Assembly (NCBI GenBank): GCA_964552195.1
Contig: CAZKFM010000001.1
Coordinates: 62,001-126,000 of the forward strand
DNA from: CAZKAP01 sp964552195
Lineage (GTDB): Bacteria; Bacteroidota; Bacteroidia; Flavobacteriales; Flavobacteriaceae
Direction: 5' to 3'
DNA: 64,000 nucleotides
Below the pieces are notes generated by a model that was not told the DNA's origin, searched no databases, and was given only the letters and a program-made list of their open reading frames with translations. Below, piece by piece: positions 27,778-36,928 of this stretch (positions are counted from its first letter, which is position 1; each line of letters opens with the position of its first letter). The translations under genes and the position numbers were made by a program.

Positions 27778-28986
27778 CTAAAAGGAAAAGCCTAATCCCA
27801 GGTTGAAACCGCTCCCCCCGAAGCCCGAAACGGAGCCCACATCGCTGGAGAAGGAAGAGGAGGTGAGTTGCAAATTGCCGAGAAGCATCAGGTGGCTGCC
27901 CAGCCGAAAACTGGCACCGATCCGAGCATCGATATACAGGGCGCTTTTGGTTTGCGTTACCCGCTGCATGGAATTACTCAGACCGCTTTCGGACAGGACC
28001 ACGCTGCCCGTACCCCCGCCGATGCGTGCGATCAGTATGCCCGGAACTATATCCGAATACAGCCGGAGCCTGCGGCGTTTCAGAACATGTAATCGGGGAC
28101 CCACTCCCAGTTTCAGCACTCCGGCCCCTGAGCCCTCGCCGCTAAGGGTGGCGCCAAAACCCAGGCCCCCTGAAATGCTGGTGCTGGTAGCATTCCTTTT
28201 TCCGGAATAGCCGAGCTCACCCAGTATGCCCCACCGGGGGTGACGCGGGTTGTAGTACGAAAGGGTCCAGGAGGTATTGAGGTTGGTCAGATCCACCAGG
28301 GTCTCTTCGTCGAAGACCGAGGAGTTCCCCGGCGAGACGTTGTGATAGCCCCCGGTCAGTGATATTAGGTGCCTGGGTTCTTCCGAATAATAGGAATTCA
28401 GTCGGGCCCTCTTCTTCTGGAGCTGCTTCATTTCCTTCAGGGTAACGGGTTCGTGTTTCAGGGACCGATGCGACTGATTAGCGACCTGTTGAAAGGGTTG
28501 GCGGTCAATGGCATAAATGCGGTCGTCCAGGGATTCATGGGCCTCGAATGTAGCCGGCCGAAGCCAGAGGCTGGTTACAAATGAGCATAGCTCGGTTACC
28601 CCCTCGGGAGTTATTAGGTCGTGTTCAATTTCCAGGAAGAGGTGTACCCGGGTCCGATCGAAAAAATAGATCGAGAATAGTTCGTCCAAAAACGTATTGA
28701 GATAATCCGGAAGCTTTTCGGCCTCCAGGTCTTTGGGCTTTGGCAGTATCACCTGATGCCAATCCTCCAGGAGGTGCTGTTGGTCCAGCCATTGCTGGTA
28801 TCGTTCCGCTTCGGTTTCATTCGTTCGCTCGACTACTACCAGCTGTAGGGGTCGATTGGGCAGCAATTCGTTGAGGGTAGTGTAGTACTCATAAAAAGCC
28901 GTGTCCCTGCCCATAATTACCTGGGCTTGAAGGGCGGACAACGTGGAGCTAATGGCCACAATCAGGACGCATATGGTATTTTTCAT
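27778..28986 (-). CDS. Secreted hypothetical protein, probable outer-membrane beta-barrel C-half
   Basis: About 402 residues from the ATG at 28986 (signal peptide ending LSALQAQ; an in-frame TTG two codons earlier is less likely). The N-terminal half is soluble-looking with acidic helices. From about residue 215 alternating hydrophobic/Gly-rich strands appear (SLTGGYHNVSPG, LSYYNPRHPRWG, GGLGFGATLSGEG) and the protein ends in GFSF, a C-terminal aromatic typical of barrel proteins. No family was recognised. It lies downstream of no obvious partner. Confidence 0.65.
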   Translation of the reverse strand: MKNTICVLIVAISSTLSALQAQVIMGRDTAFYEYYTTLNELLPNRPLQLVVVERTNETEAERYQQWLDQQHLLEDWHQVILPKPKDLEAEKLPDYLNTFLDELFSIYFFDRTRVHLFLEIEHDLITPEGVTELCSFVTSLWLRPATFEAHESLDDRIYAIDRQPFQQVANQSHRSLKHEPVTLKEMKQLQKKRARLNSYYSEEPRHLISLTGGYHNVSPGNSSVFDEETLVDLTNLNTSWTLSYYNPRHPRWGILGELGYSGKRNATSTSISGGLGFGATLSGEGSGAGVLKLGVGPRLHVLKRRRLRLYSDIVPGILIARIGGGTGSVVLSESGLSNSMQRVTQTKSALYIDARIGASFRLGSHLMLLGNLQLTSSSFSSDVGSVSGFGGSGFNLGLGFSF

Positions 28987-29154
28987 GAACAAGGGGGTTC
29001 CTTAGGCGCGCTAAAGTCGATTCTTTGGTCTGTGCGGCTTAGGGAGAACAGGTTGAACCTGCATAATAGGGGGTTGAGGCAGCACATTCGATATTGAATC
29101 GACCGAAGGCCGTATAGACTACTAATCAGTCATTTACGACCACAAAAACGCGTA

Positions 29155-29179
29155 TTGCACCGGAGAAACGGTACCTTTG
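29155..29179 (+). promoter_or_regulatory. Bacteroidota-type promoter for the small membrane protein
   Basis: TTG at 29155-29157 and an exact TAnnTTTG box (TACCTTTG, 29172-29179) match the -33/-7 elements of the primary Bacteroidota sigma factor, with a slightly short spacing. It lies about 50 bases before the ATG at 29228. Confidence 0.5.
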
Positions 29180-29227
29180 TAGGAGTTGTCAGGGGATTCG
29201 CCCTGTAATGCTAAAACCCCCCAGCCC

Positions 29228-29380
29228 ATGAACCTCACGGCCTCTACCGCCATATTGCTCCTGATGATAGCCGTCGTAATGGTCATGATCGGCATCACGG
29301 GCAAAATACTTCCCCCGGCGCTGACCGGCGTGGGCTTTGTATTTATTGCTTTCGTCTTCCTGCAGGATAAGAAGAAATAG
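29228..29380 (+). CDS. 50-residue small membrane protein
   Basis: A short protein from the ATG at 29228, with two hydrophobic segments (LLLMIAVVMVMIGITG and a second ending FVFIAFVFLQ) and a Lys-rich tail DKKK that should stay in the cytoplasm. A consensus promoter box lies about 50 bases upstream, supporting real expression. No family recognised. It ends two bases before the convergent TIM-barrel gene. Confidence 0.6.
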   Translation: MNLTASTAILLLMIAVVMVMIGITGKILPPALTGVGFVFIAFVFLQDKKK

Positions 29381-29382
29381 CC

Positions 29383-30270
29383 CTAGAGATACTGAAGCAG
29401 GTGCTTCTTATGGTAGGCGATGGAGCTGGCCACGCTCTCGAGCGAACTGCTGGCGAAGTTTCCGCCTTGCTCCAGATAATAGAATTCCAGGCCTGACTCG
29501 TCTGGGTCGGGAAGCATCTGGGTATAATCGATGGAGCCGTTCCCCAGTTCGGTATAGTCCCGGGTTACTTTATCCATGTCCTTGATGTGCCACATCACGT
29601 TGCGTCCCGGAGCCATCTCCACCAATTCTTTAGGCGTTCTCCCCGAATATACCATCCAGTACATATCCATTTGAAACTTTACCAGGTCGGCATCCGTCTC
29701 ATTCAGCAGGATGAAGTAACCGAGGGTATGATCCCATTCTTCGAACTCGTAGCCGTGGTTGTGGTAGGCAAAGCCCAGCCCGGCCTTAGTAACCTGCTCA
29801 CCGATGACATTCAGCTTTTCCGCCAGCCTCTTGAATCCATCCACATTCCTGCGGGAGGGATCGACCTTGGGCCAGGTGATGTAAGAAGAGCGCAATTCAT
29901 GCGCGGCAAGGATGCACTGATCCACGAACCTTTGGAGCTCACCCTGAGAGGCATCGAAATAGTCGGAGAAACCATAATGACCGCTGCTCACGGAGAGCCC
30001 GAGGTCGTCCAGTACGGTCTTGAACTCCCTGGCGCTCTGACCATAGATCTTTTCGGTCTTCGGGTCGAAGCCGTAAATCTCGAAGTCCTCATATCCCAGC
30101 TCCTTCAGATACTTCAGGGTTTTGACCGGGTCTTCGGCCATGGCATCGCGCACGGTGTAGAGTTGAAGCCCCAGTTTATAGCGGGGCTTCACATCCCAGG
30201 AAATCGCAGGCAGGCTTAGCAGGGCCGGCGCGGCTGCCGCGGTTCGGTGTAGAAAGGTTCGGCGTTTCAT
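29383..30270 (-). CDS. Exported sugar phosphate isomerase/epimerase-like TIM-barrel protein
   Basis: About 295 residues from the ATG at 30270. The N-terminus has a twin-arginine-like signal (KRRTFLHRTAAAAPALLSLP). The remainder is an AP-endonuclease-2/xylose-isomerase-like TIM barrel: GLQLYTVRDAM, LGYEDFEIYG, FAYHNHGYEFEEW and KFQMDMYWMV, with metal-ligand His, Glu and Asp at the expected strand ends, and HIKDMDK near the end. Such secreted Bacteroidota proteins are thought to act on sugars or inositols; the substrate is unknown. No sugar operon is adjacent. Confidence 0.88.
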   Translation of the reverse strand: MKRRTFLHRTAAAAPALLSLPAISWDVKPRYKLGLQLYTVRDAMAEDPVKTLKYLKELGYEDFEIYGFDPKTEKIYGQSAREFKTVLDDLGLSVSSGHYGFSDYFDASQGELQRFVDQCILAAHELRSSYITWPKVDPSRRNVDGFKRLAEKLNVIGEQVTKAGLGFAYHNHGYEFEEWDHTLGYFILLNETDADLVKFQMDMYWMVYSGRTPKELVEMAPGRNVMWHIKDMDKVTRDYTELGNGSIDYTQMLPDPDESGLEFYYLEQGGNFASSSLESVASSIAYHKKHLLQYL

Positions 30271-30369
30271 AGCCAAAAGTTACGGAAACGGCAGATTGAT
30301 TGCCGATCGCATGCCGTAACTTTATTTCACCATTGGAGCCGAACCCGTTCCTCCATCGAAACAAACGAA

Positions 30370-32052
30370 ATGAATACGACCGAAAATACCGACCTGAAGA
30401 TCGCTCAGGCGGCGACCCTGAGACCGATAGAAGACATAGCCGAGAAACTGGGCCTTTCCAAAGACGACATCGAACACTACGGAAAATACAAGGCGAAGAT
30501 TCCTCTGGATTTCATAGATGAGGAAAAGGTCCGAAAGAACAAGATGATCCTCGTGACGGCCATCACCCCTACACCCGCTGGAGAGGGAAAGACCACCGTA
30601 TCCGTGGGGCTCACTGATGGGCTTAGCCGCATCGGCAAGCAGGCCATAGCCGTTCTGAGAGAACCCTCACTGGGGCCGGTATTCGGAATCAAGGGTGGCG
30701 CCACCGGTGGCGGGCATTCCCAATTGATCCCCATGGAGGACATCAACCTGCACTTCAACGGGGACTTTGCGGCCATTGAGAAGGCAAACAACCTGCTCTC
30801 GGCCCTGATCAATAACCGTTTGTTCCGCCGCACGGACGACCTGCTGATCGATCCCCGAACGGTGAAGTGGCGCTGGGCCATGGACATGAACGTGCGTTCG
30901 CTTCGGAACGTGGTTATGGGTTTGGGCGGCAAGCAGGGAGGAGTGCCGCAGGAGACCGGTTTCGACATCACCGCGGCCTCGGAGGTTATGGCGATCCTCT
31001 GCATGGCCCGGGACCTGAATGATCTCAAGGCGCGGCTCGGGAATATCTATGTGGGGGATACCTATAGCGGTGAGCCCGTTTTTGCCCGGGACCTGAACGC
31101 CCATGGCGCCATGGCGGCCCTGCTCAAGGATGCCGTCAAGCCCAACCTGGTACAGACCCTGGAAGGGAACCCGGCCATCATCCACGGGGGGCCATTTGCC
31201 AACATCGCCCAGGGAACCAATACCCTGATCGGAACCAAGATGGGACTGTCCCTATCGGACTATGTGGTCACCGAGGCCGGCTTCGGTGCCGACCTGGGAG
31301 CCGAGAAATTCTTCAACATTAAATGCCGAAGGGGGAACATCAGCCCCAGTGCTGTGGTGATCGTGGCCACCATCCGCGCCTTGAAGTACCATGGTGGGGT
31401 GAAGAAGGACGAACTGAATACTCCCAATGCTCATGCCGTCAAGGCCGGGCTCTGCAACCTGGAGAAGCACATCGAGAACATGCAGTCCTTTAAGGTGCCC
31501 ATAGTCGTGGCCATCAACAAATTTGCGCTGGACACCGAGGACGAATTGCAATGCGTGATCGACCACTGCCGCTCACTCGGAGTTGAAGTCGAGTATTCCG
31601 ATGGCTGGGCCAACGGCGGCGCCGGGATGGAGGCGCTGGCCCAGAAGGTGGTCGCCGCCTGCGATCGCAGCGAGGGCCCTTTCGAGCCGACCTATGCCGA
31701 CGACGATACCCTCAAGGACAAGATTAGCAAGATCTCGAAGACCATCTACGGGGCCAACGAGGTCGAATACAGCGTGGCAGCGGAATCGGTGCTGCGCAAG
31801 GCGGTGAGACTGGGCTTCGGGGATTTCACCGTTTGCATGGCCAAGACCCAGAGCTCCTTCTCGGATGATGCGCGGGCCTACGGACGCCCCACCCACTTTA
31901 CCATTCATGTTCGGGAGGTGGAGATCGCCGCCGGGGCGGGCTTTATCATACCCATCACCGGTAAGATCATGCGCATGCCCGGGCTCCCGACGGTGCCTGC
32001 AGCGGAGCGGATCGACATCGATGAAAATGGGAATATTAGTGGGTTGTTTTAG
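30370..32052 (+). CDS. fhs: Formate-tetrahydrofolate ligase
   Basis: A 560-residue cytoplasmic enzyme that makes 10-formyl-tetrahydrofolate from formate, ATP and THF in one-carbon metabolism. Length and motifs fit: the ATP loop TPAGEGKTTVSVGL, EPSLGPVFGIKGGATGGGHSQ, PFANIAQG and GVPQETGFDITAASE-type segments, and the C-terminal MRMPGLPTVPAAE signature. It is divergent from the TIM-barrel gene and is followed by about 155 bases without a gene, so it is probably monocistronic. Confidence 0.97.
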   Translation: MNTTENTDLKIAQAATLRPIEDIAEKLGLSKDDIEHYGKYKAKIPLDFIDEEKVRKNKMILVTAITPTPAGEGKTTVSVGLTDGLSRIGKQAIAVLREPSLGPVFGIKGGATGGGHSQLIPMEDINLHFNGDFAAIEKANNLLSALINNRLFRRTDDLLIDPRTVKWRWAMDMNVRSLRNVVMGLGGKQGGVPQETGFDITAASEVMAILCMARDLNDLKARLGNIYVGDTYSGEPVFARDLNAHGAMAALLKDAVKPNLVQTLEGNPAIIHGGPFANIAQGTNTLIGTKMGLSLSDYVVTEAGFGADLGAEKFFNIKCRRGNISPSAVVIVATIRALKYHGGVKKDELNTPNAHAVKAGLCNLEKHIENMQSFKVPIVVAINKFALDTEDELQCVIDHCRSLGVEVEYSDGWANGGAGMEALAQKVVAACDRSEGPFEPTYADDDTLKDKISKISKTIYGANEVEYSVAAESVLRKAVRLGFGDFTVCMAKTQSSFSDDARAYGRPTHFTIHVREVEIAAGAGFIIPITGKIMRMPGLPTVPAAERIDIDENGNISGLF

Positions 32053-32208
32053 CCATTTGGGTTTCCGCAGATACCCTTATCAGTAGTTAATTTTTTCCCA
32101 AATCTCTTCGGACAAAAAGGTGCTCACTTGCGCGATTGGAGGTGTCGGGTGTAACTTTTTAGGTAGTTAGGTAATCCTCCTCTTTTTTATAAATTAATAC
32201 CGTACACC

Positions 32209-33075
32209 ATGATCAAAGCGGAATCTGCCCGATTGTATTCCCATGTGGAATTTCTAACCCAAATCCGACCCTTTAGAAACTACCGAAACCTGGCATCCCT
32301 CAAGCAGGCATCTGATTATATTCGTTCCTCCTTCCAAGAATTTGGACTGACCACACTTGACCAGCAATGGGAGGCAGAGGGGAACACCTATACGAACGTA
32401 ATTGCTTCCTATCAGCCCGATGCTCCCCGTAAACTGGTCGTCGGGGCGCATTACGATGTGGCTGGTGATCAGCCGGGGGCGGACGATAATGCTAGCGCGG
32501 TTGCTGGACTATTGGAAACGGCTCGGCTGTTAAGCGAAAACCGTCCTCAACTGGACTACGGTGTGGAATTCGTGAGCTATTGCCTGGAGGAGCCGCCCTT
32601 CTTTACTTCAGACCTGATGGGGAGCTACATACATGCCAAGTCGCTCAAGGATCAAAAGACCCCTGTCCTGGGTATGATCTGTTATGAAATGATTGGGTAC
32701 TTCTCCGACGAGCCGGGCTCCCAGCAATATCCTTCTCCAGAGTTTGCCGATCGCTACCCCAGCGCGGGCAACTTTATCATAGTGGTCGGGGTTCAGCAGG
32801 GGCAGGAATTCAACCGCAAATTCTTCAACTTGATGAGGGAGGGTTCCGAGGTGGACGTTCAGATGGTGGAATTCCCCGAAAAGTCGGGCTTGGCCGCCAT
32901 GTCCGATCAGCTCAGTTACTGGAAGTTTGGTTACGATGCCCTAATGATAAACGACACCTCGTTTCTCCGGAACCCTAATTATCACGAGGAAACCGATACC
33001 ATTGACACATTGGACTTTGAGAAGATGCGTGCCGTAGTGGATGGATGCTATCGGGGAATAGTAGGGTTGGAGTAG
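32209..33075 (+). CDS. M28-family zinc aminopeptidase-like protein
   Basis: A 288-residue co-catalytic di-zinc peptidase. Zinc ligands and catalytic residues can be placed at His81 (GAHYDV), Asp92/93 (GADDNASAV) and Glu127/128 (CLEEPPF), with the late His in NPNYHEETDT. The M28 family removes N-terminal residues from peptides. Unlike many members it shows no signal peptide, so it may be cytoplasmic. It marks the left border of the AT-richer accessory stretch that follows. Confidence 0.88.
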   Translation: MIKAESARLYSHVEFLTQIRPFRNYRNLASLKQASDYIRSSFQEFGLTTLDQQWEAEGNTYTNVIASYQPDAPRKLVVGAHYDVAGDQPGADDNASAVAGLLETARLLSENRPQLDYGVEFVSYCLEEPPFFTSDLMGSYIHAKSLKDQKTPVLGMICYEMIGYFSDEPGSQQYPSPEFADRYPSAGNFIIVVGVQQGQEFNRKFFNLMREGSEVDVQMVEFPEKSGLAAMSDQLSYWKFGYDALMINDTSFLRNPNYHEETDTIDTLDFEKMRAVVDGCYRGIVGLE

Positions 33076-33091
33076 GTGCTAAGGGCCCTAA

Positions 33092-33253
33092 GAATTCGAT
33101 ATCAGTTGTTTCTCCAACGAAAAAGGCACGGTTCTATACTATCAAAGTGACCAGCATTACGAAGACATGCAGGAGTTCTCCTTCATGTTCCAATTTCAGC
33201 TGAACGGCGAAGATTGCTTTTTTATCGTTCCTAAGGTAAGGAAGCCTTTGTAG
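33092..33253 (+). pseudogene. Orphan coding fragment without a start
   Basis: Fifty-three codons read open between a TAA at 33089 and TAG at 33251, with protein-like composition (TVLYYQSDQHYEDMQEFSF, FQLNGEDCFFIVPKV) but no usable start codon. I take it as the tail of a lost gene. The family is not recognised. The rest of the 320-base gap (33254-33395) shows nothing. Confidence 0.4.
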
Positions 33254-33395
33254 CTGAATACAGAGCACATGCATAGTTTGGTCGAGTGCTATTTACTTAC
33301 AAAAAAGTTTCAGAATATTCGGGTGGAATTGAAGGCAATGTAATAACTTTTTAGTCCCTTTTTTACTCCATGTCAAATTTTAAGGGTGCCAACCT

Positions 33396-33881
33396 ATGAT
33401 GTTTAATCTTTTTTCAAAATCTATGCCTGACCTTAGAAAATGCCTTGAAGCGCTAAAAATTGGACGAAATGAATATTACGGTCTAACCGAGAATCATCCG
33501 ATAGTATTGCCTGGCTCTATCGGAGATTGCGATTCGGCCATTTATGGCGTACTTCATTTTTTTATGGGTTGCCTCGGAAAACCTGTTGAAATTCTCGGAG
33601 TCGGTAATCATAACATGGGCAATAAGTCCATAGTCTCAGTCCATTTCCGGGTTGATGAGACGGGATTGCGAACCGCACCTGAATACAAAATGTACTTTGA
33701 CGTAACAGCTTGTGAAAAATCATCGGGTGGTTACGAGGGAAACTACGGTCCAGCCATCAATTTGGAGAGTAACCCGCAGTCGCAGGATCGGGATGGCGGG
33801 GTTTCCATAGGGGGATTTACCAATAAGAAGGGGTATCGCTCAAAGATTAAGCCCGGCAAACTGGGAGGCCAAAAGAAGTAG
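33396..33881 (+). CDS. Hypothetical protein in the accessory stretch
   Basis: A 161-residue cytoplasmic-looking protein, AT-richer than its neighbours. Features include a short amphipathic N-terminal helix, GSIGDCDSAIYGVLHFFMGC, a strand-rich middle with SVHFRVDETG, and a basic Gly-rich tail (KPGKLGGQKK). No family recognised. It sits downstream of a gene fragment in a region of remnants, so it may be horizontally acquired cargo. Confidence 0.55.
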   Translation: MMFNLFSKSMPDLRKCLEALKIGRNEYYGLTENHPIVLPGSIGDCDSAIYGVLHFFMGCLGKPVEILGVGNHNMGNKSIVSVHFRVDETGLRTAPEYKMYFDVTACEKSSGGYEGNYGPAINLESNPQSQDRDGGVSIGGFTNKKGYRSKIKPGKLGGQKK

Positions 33882-34031
33882 GGGATATGCCTCTCAGGTA
33901 ATTGGAATATTTGGAAAGCTAATGCCAAGGCAAAAAGCTAATTCTTCTCATCCATTGCTCCCTGGAAACTATGTGCGATTTCCAGATGTATTGTAGTTAG
34001 ATCATCGCCTAGAAATACTGAATCACAGTCC

Positions 34032-34775
34032 ATGCGAACCTTTGTAATGGGGGACATACATGGCGCCCATAAAGCGCTGTTGCAATGTCTGGAACAGGCC
34101 CAATTCGATTATGATACCGATCGGTTGATTCAATTGGGAGACGTGTCCGATCGAGGCCCAGAAACCGCGGAGTGTGTGGACACCTTGTTGAAGATCCGAA
34201 ACCTAGTTCCGCTTCGAGGGAATCACGATTGCTGGACACATGACTACTTTGTGCATTCCAAATCCCCCGATATTTGGCTGATGCAGGGTGGCAGGGAGAC
34301 CATTATATCTTACAAGCAGTTTTTTGATCGAAAGAATCCGGAGGGCGATGAACAGATCACAAAGGAGTTGATGGATCAGCATCGAAGGTTTTACGAGGAT
34401 CAACTCGACTGGTACATAGACGAAGAGAACCGACTATTTGTACACGCGGGCTGGCCCTACGAGCGGTATCCGGGGAATTTCGAAGTTGCTGCTTCGGGTA
34501 GGATTCCGCAAGGTGGGACCGTTAGTTTGGAGTGCCATTGGGATCGAACCCTATTTGAAGATTGCTACGACGAAGTTCCCGAGGCGTTAGAAGAGCTACA
34601 GGCATTCAAGGAGGTCTACATAGGACACACTCCGGTAGAGGAGCGCCCTTATTTCGTGCTTGAGAATCTGTATAACCTGGACACGGGCGTGGCCCGGGGC
34701 AACATACTGACGATGATTAACCTGGAGACTAAGGAGGTGTTTTCGAGTGATTCGATTAGGGGGTTGTATTCTTAA
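34032..34775 (+). CDS. Serine/threonine-type metallophosphoesterase
   Basis: A 247-residue calcineurin-like phosphatase similar to PrpA/ApaH-type enzymes. The metal-ligand motifs are GDIHGA (residues 8-13), GDVSDRG and RGNHD, with later His in HAGWP and GHTPVEE. It should hydrolyse phosphoprotein or nucleotide phosphate esters in the cytoplasm. It is intact, stands alone between a hypothetical protein and the HNH nuclease, and has no adjacent kinase. Confidence 0.9.
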   Translation: MRTFVMGDIHGAHKALLQCLEQAQFDYDTDRLIQLGDVSDRGPETAECVDTLLKIRNLVPLRGNHDCWTHDYFVHSKSPDIWLMQGGRETIISYKQFFDRKNPEGDEQITKELMDQHRRFYEDQLDWYIDEENRLFVHAGWPYERYPGNFEVAASGRIPQGGTVSLECHWDRTLFEDCYDEVPEALEELQAFKEVYIGHTPVEERPYFVLENLYNLDTGVARGNILTMINLETKEVFSSDSIRGLYS

Positions 34776-34825
34776 AGTTATAGCAGTTTGTTGGTTATAT
34801 TGATCTGTTCAAAACCGAATCAACC

Positions 34826-35764
34826 ATGATTAAATTGAACAGATTACATAAATCAGCAGGGATAGGCTTCGATTTACAAGGTGTTGGAAAAATCAATAAT
34901 GACCTCGCTATTTATTCCGAAGTTCAAAGGAAGGGGAATATCAAAAGCAATTGGTGGAAATTTACAGTATGGCAAAAGGCATCTAAACGTTTACGTAAGG
35001 AATCCTTCAACAAATGTGGTTATTGTGAATTAAGGCTCGGGAAGAAAGCCCCGGATGTTAACTTACCTTCGGTCGACCATATTAGGCCAAAAGGTAAGCC
35101 TGAATACTATCATTTGGGATATTCTTACTTTAATTATATCCTTTCTTGTAAAAGTTGCAACGTAAAATACAAAAGAGGAGATTTCGAAATAGCAGGAAAG
35201 TATGGTCCGACTCCAATAGTCTCGAATAAGGTCAGTGGAGGAGAGGGAATAGTCCGATTAAAAAACTTTGCTCCCGATCCAAATGATTTAAAGATTTCAT
35301 GGAAATCCCCACTACGTTTAACAAATAGGACCTATCGAAAACTTAAAAGGATAGAAAACGTTGAAAAGCCCTTCTTGTTACACCCGTATTTTGATGATCC
35401 TGAAAAGTACTTCATCTACAAACCGGAAATTGAGGGTAAACAAAAAAGGATAAAAGTTGAGCCTTCCAAAAGATTAAATGATGAAGGCATAAAGCGAGCT
35501 ACTTATACCATTGATCTACTCGGATTGAATCGTGATGAACTGTCAAAACACCGTTTTGAAGAGTTCAAATCCTTCCTCAACAAGGTTCGAAGTGTTGAAA
35601 CCTGTAACCGATCGTATTGGTTTAAACGCAAGAAGTGGAAGGAACTCACAAAGGAGTATACAGGACAAGAAGTACAGTTTGCAGGGATGTTTCGCTATTT
35701 TCTCAAAAACAGGAAGCTCCTTTGCCGCATGGTAGAGAGTGGTTTAGAATCCAATAACCATTGA
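34826..35764 (+). CDS. HNH endonuclease (retron/Septu-associated TIGR02646-like)
   Basis: A 312-residue AT-rich gene encoding an HNH nuclease: zinc Cys pairs Cys64-x2-Cys67 (CGYC) and Cys108-x2-Cys111 (CKSC), catalytic Asp84-His85 (VDHIRPKG) and Asn103. The N-terminus (MIKLNRLHKSAG) and PEYYHLGYSYFNYILSC layout resemble HNH proteins found with retrons and Septu ATPases (PtuB-like). No ATPase (PtuA) or reverse transcriptase is adjacent, so the partner is missing or the protein works alone. It is 51 bases after the phosphoesterase and lies beside IS66 debris. A TAAACGTTTA palindrome lies inside at 34984. Confidence 0.8.
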   Translation: MIKLNRLHKSAGIGFDLQGVGKINNDLAIYSEVQRKGNIKSNWWKFTVWQKASKRLRKESFNKCGYCELRLGKKAPDVNLPSVDHIRPKGKPEYYHLGYSYFNYILSCKSCNVKYKRGDFEIAGKYGPTPIVSNKVSGGEGIVRLKNFAPDPNDLKISWKSPLRLTNRTYRKLKRIENVEKPFLLHPYFDDPEKYFIYKPEIEGKQKRIKVEPSKRLNDEGIKRATYTIDLLGLNRDELSKHRFEEFKSFLNKVRSVETCNRSYWFKRKKWKELTKEYTGQEVQFAGMFRYFLKNRKLLCRMVESGLESNNH

Positions 35765-35900
35765 GATTAAGTCCCAACTTTTTTGCATACATCTCTCTGA
35801 TGTATTCCAGGTATTAGTCAAGTATAGGGGTTTTCAACACAATCTGGTTTTTTCTGAATTGTTAGTTTTTGGATGACGAAAATCATAAACCCTTAGTATT
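35765..35900. other. AT-rich spacer between HNH gene and IS66 debris
   Basis: No coding potential, promoter or terminator could be supported here. Short imperfect repeats of T-rich sequence occur, but I could not identify the terminal inverted repeat of the IS66 element. Confidence 0.4.
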
Positions 35901-35976
35901 TTAGTAGGTAATTTCCTCCATTAGAATGTTACCTACCCCGTGATCAAACTCGACCAGCAGAAAAAACAGCTCGTGG

Positions 35977-36474
35977 TCAAAGTGGATATTCCGATGAAAG
36001 TGAACCACCCATTCCGGAGCAAAGTGAGCAGTGTATTTGAACTCCCTCATTTTGTTGGATTTTACAGGTACTCAAAAAGGAGTACATCATCGCGGCATAT
36101 TGAGCGGCCGGATGTGAACCGGCGAAGAGGTAGTTTTTTCGTCCTACGGCTATGGGACGGATGGTGTTTTCGATCAGGTTATTGTCGGGTTGTATCTGGG
36201 CATGCCGGGTGAAGACCAGCAGCTTATCCCATAGGTAATGGCTTTCCCCATCAGGCTTCTTGCGCTCATAGCACACCGTCTGTTTCAGGCTGGGCTTTTC
36301 GGCTGCGGGTAGATCAAAGAGGCTGCCCTGGCCCGCATCAACCACCGTGTGCTTTTCGCTTTTGCTACCAAAGAGCATCCGCTTGAGCTGGGCGAGTTCA
36401 AACTGCAGCAAGTCATACTTGCTTTGCAGCTCGTCATAGGCGCTCTTGCTGACGGTTTGTTCTTGAATCTCCAC
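35977..36474 (-). pseudogene. tnpC: IS66 transposase tnpC with internal deletion
   Basis: A 165-residue frame joins the N-terminal leucine-zipper part of an IS66 transposase (LQFELAQLKRMLFGSKSEKH, residues about 24-45) directly to its C-terminus (DNNLIENTIRPIAVGRKNYL, 97-116; FAGSHPAAQYAAMMYSF). Full-length TnpC is about 500 residues, so some 300 or more are missing. The junction is around residue 74-78 (near base 36250). The final Glu of the DDE triad (Glu102) is kept but both Asp residues are gone, so it cannot be active. The tail after STCKIQQ is not IS66-like. Confidence 0.85.
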
Positions 36475-36494
36475 AGTTCAAAAGTGGAGAAAAT

Positions 36495-36632
36495 CTAACC
36501 GAAAAACTGATGGAGAACCCCCTCTTCCTTCATATGGGCAGCTACCAGCCCGCAGAGCCCATCAAAACCCTTGCGCATATCACAGGGCGGCAGATAGAGC
36601 CGGCAACTTTGGGCTGAGGTTAGACTCAACAT
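36495..36632 (-). pseudogene. tnpB: Truncated IS66 accessory protein tnpB
   Basis: Forty-five codons starting at ATG 36632 match the N-terminus of IS66 TnpB (MLSLTSAQSCRLYLPPCDMR, then KGFDGLCGLV), followed by an early stop at 36495. Normal TnpB is about 110-120 residues. It sits 20 bases before tnpC, as in intact elements. Confidence 0.75.
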
Positions 36633-36634
36633 CC

Positions 36635-36928
36635 CTAAAGGCCCATATACCAGCGGACCATCAATGGGTCGGTACCCAACGGCATCCGAAGGTTTACCCC
36701 GTTGGGATAGACAATCTCCTATAAAGCACCCGGGCTATGGATCTCTAACTGAGCAAATCCAACCGCCGACTCCGCGTGTTCCCGATACCGGTGCAACCAG
36801 TACTGAAACACCCCCCTGTTCTGACCCCGTTCTTCACAAAAGGCCTTCTGTGTCTTACCACTCTCCTGCCATTGGGCGATGAGTCCAAACATCTGTCGGC
36901 TTCGACTTCCGCGCTCGTTCCTTTCCAT
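36635..36928 (-). pseudogene. tnpA: IS66 accessory protein tnpA with in-frame stop
   Basis: From ATG 36928 the frame encodes a TnpA-like helix-turn-helix protein (GLIAQWQESGKTQKAFCEER, FQYWLHRYRE). A TAG at 36719 interrupts it, after which the same frame continues with the expected C-terminal YPNGVNLRMPLG strand to the natural stop at 36635. The 98-codon total fits an intact ancestor. Confidence 0.75.

Noticed and set aside
35901..36050. 49-residue minus-strand frame after the tnpC core (MREFKYTAHFAPEWVVHF)
   Set aside because: Not IS66-like and not recognised; overlaps the tnpC tail in another frame, so coding is unproven.
35940..36212. Plus-strand frame starting IKLDQQKKQLVVKVDIP
   Set aside because: The first 30 residues look protein-like, but the rest runs antisense to tnpC and no family was recognised.
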